NCBI GenBank assembly: GCA_937928405.1
Contig: CALFWZ010000083.1
Location: 1-42,653, forward strand
DNA length: 42,653 nt
Reading direction: 5' to 3'
Source: an uncultured Saprospiraceae bacterium
GTDB lineage: Bacteria > Bacteroidota > Bacteroidia > Chitinophagales > Saprospiraceae
A model generated the notes under the pieces. That model was given only the letters and a program-made list of their open reading frames with translations. It did not search any database and had not been told where the DNA came from. Position 1 is the first letter of the stretch. The number at the start of each line of letters is the position of its first letter. The position numbers and the translations under genes were made by a program. Shown here piece after piece: positions 41,611 to 42,653 of this stretch.

Positions 41611-42594
41611 ATGAGAATATTAGTAACCGGAGCGGACGGAATGCTCGGCACCAACACTGTAAGGGAATTGCTGAAACGTGGCCATCAGGTTCGTGCCTTC
41701 TTACTACCTGATAGTCCCGCCAATACCCTGGCTGGACTAGAGATCGAAAAAGTCTTCGGAAATATTCTCAAAGTAGAAGATTTATTGACTGCCGCAAAAG
41801 GCTGTGAAGCCATCATTCATACGGCCGCCAATACCAACATCTGGCCCAATCGCTCCGAGATGGTCCGACGGGTCAACATAGATGGCACCAAAAACATCCT
41901 AACCGCCGCCAAAGAAGCACAAGTAAAAAGACTGGTTTATATTGGCACCGCCAATTCATTTGGTTTTGGATCTAAAACTAATCCTGGTCATGAAGGCAAT
42001 GCTTACCAAAGTCAAAAATATGGACTGGATTATATGGACTCAAAATACGAAGCACAATTGCTCGTCATCAAAGCCGCTCGCGACGAAGGGTTGCCAGCCT
42101 TGACCATTAATCCAACTTTTATGCTTGGACCTTACGATTCCAAACCAGGCGCAGGTGCTATGGTTTTAGCTATTTACCAAAATAAAGTTCCTGGTTTTGC
42201 CATCGGTGGTAGAAATTATATTTGTGTCAAAGATGTTGCCGTCGCCATCGCCAATGCGCTTACTATGGGTAGGGTCGGCGAAAGCTATATCGCCGGAAAT
42301 GAAAATATGGACTACCGCGAAGCATTTACTAAAATTGCAAAAGTGGTCGGAGTCAAACCACCAAAGGTGACGATTCCTCCCGTGCTGAGTAAAACTTATG
42401 GTTTTTTAGGAACACAATACGGAAAGCTATTTAATAAAACGCCGGTCGTTAGTCTAGCTATGGCTCAGATTAGTTGTGACGATCATTATTTTACTTCACA
42501 AAAAGCAGTGAAAGAATTGAAGATGCCCCTGACAGATATTGAAGAAGGCATAAGAGAATGTTTTGAGTGGTTGAAGGAACATGGGTATTGCTAA
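41611..42594 (+). CDS. NAD(P)-dependent extended SDR reductase/epimerase (dihydroflavonol reductase-like)
   Basis: A 327-residue cytoplasmic extended short-chain dehydrogenase. The Rossmann glycine motif is TGADGMLG (6-13), followed by IIHTAANTN and YIGTANSFGFG with the catalytic Ser/Thr position. The catalytic pair YxxxK occurs as YMDSK (~141-145). The PTFMLGPYD segment is typical of dihydroflavonol-4-reductase-like and 3-beta-HSD-like enzymes, pointing to reduction of a carbonyl or oxidation of a hydroxyl. The substrate is unknown. The stop codon merges with an octamer array that begins at its last base. Confidence 0.9.
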   Translation: MRILVTGADGMLGTNTVRELLKRGHQVRAFLLPDSPANTLAGLEIEKVFGNILKVEDLLTAAKGCEAIIHTAANTNIWPNRSEMVRRVNIDGTKNILTAAKEAQVKRLVYIGTANSFGFGSKTNPGHEGNAYQSQKYGLDYMDSKYEAQLLVIKAARDEGLPALTINPTFMLGPYDSKPGAGAMVLAIYQNKVPGFAIGGRNYICVKDVAVAIANALTMGRVGESYIAGNENMDYREAFTKIAKVVGVKPPKVTIPPVLSKTYGFLGTQYGKLFNKTPVVSLAMAQISCDDHYFTSQKAVKELKMPLTDIEEGIRECFEWLKEHGYC

Positions 42595-42653
42595 ATGGTT
42601 GAATGGTTGAATGGTTGAATGGTTGAATGGTTGAATGGTTGAATGGTTGAATA
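42594..42653. repeat. At least seven tandem AATGGTTG octamers at a stop codon
   Basis: Seven perfect 8-bp units run from the final A of the reductase stop codon to 42649, then AATA to the window end. Rotated, the unit is GTTGAATG, the same GTTGAATN family as at 18742 and 29552. The array may continue outside the window. Confidence 0.9.

Noticed and set aside
42594..42653. Octamer array as part of a CRISPR
   Set aside because: Units are contiguous 8-mers with no spacers and no cas gene is present.

Overview
The window is a stretch of a Bacteroidota chromosome, most likely from a Saprospiria-like lineage; the class is inference, the phylum is well supported. The evidence is a rpsL-rpsG-fusA-rpsJ order with no tuf between fusA and rpsJ, type IX secretion (T9SS) parts and a cargo protein with a type A sorting domain, an exosortase N/VIT-protein pair, a sodium-pumping NADH dehydrogenase operon, DUF1573 and PorP/SprF proteins, weak Shine-Dalgarno signals, and several promoters of the Bacteroidota form TTTG - about 20 nt - TAnnTTTG. 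The DNA is AT-rich.

Layout. 1-3548 (minus): str operon with its promoter (rpsL, rpsG, fusA, start of rpsJ). 3603-5206: a plus-strand GNAT acetyltransferase and a convergent polyprenyl synthetase. 5344-9379 (plus): a single-domain response regulator, a REC-PAS-kinase-REC hybrid whose kinase core has lost its catalytic residues, and an unrecognised 500-residue protein. 9416-13790: a lipoprotein amidohydrolase facing a lipoprotein zinc metalloprotease across a perfect bidirectional terminator. 14186-17241 (plus): a polyisoprenoid-linked sugar-transfer operon (membrane glycosyltransferase candidate, GtrB/DPM-like GT2, methyltransferase). 17469-24263 (minus): nqrA-F, in which NqrA carries an extra signal peptide and membrane anchor. 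24526-28424 (minus): exosortase N and its VIT-domain substrate ending in a VPEP sorting signal. 28425-28890: a non-coding gap with two orphan plus-strand terminator hairpins, a candidate small-RNA locus. 28891-34798 (minus): PnuC, a DUF1573 lipoprotein, a PorE-like OmpA protein, PorP/SprF and a GT9 glycosyltransferase. 35233-39497 (plus): a small lipoprotein, an M4 metalloprotease secreted by T9SS, and a Cys/Lys-rich secreted protein. 39596-42594: a Nudix hydrolase, a cystathionine-beta-synthase/cysteine-synthase family enzyme and an extended SDR reductase.

How the parts fit. Much of the window concerns the cell envelope: two separate C-terminal sorting systems (exosortase N and T9SS), lipoproteins, outer-membrane proteins and glycan transfer, powered in part by a sodium-motive respiratory complex.

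The most unusual layer is intergenic. Short tandem repeats of 7 or 8 bp (GTTGAATN, GTTRGCYN, GAATATT) sit beside start or stop codons, several as inverted arrays that form palindromes. A second family consists of ~165-bp imperfect hairpins with shared ends (13945-14112 and 41351-41515, plus a solo end at 33753-33788). One copy lies exactly between a promoter-like sequence and an intrinsic terminator. No tRNA, rRNA, CRISPR array or transposase gene was seen.
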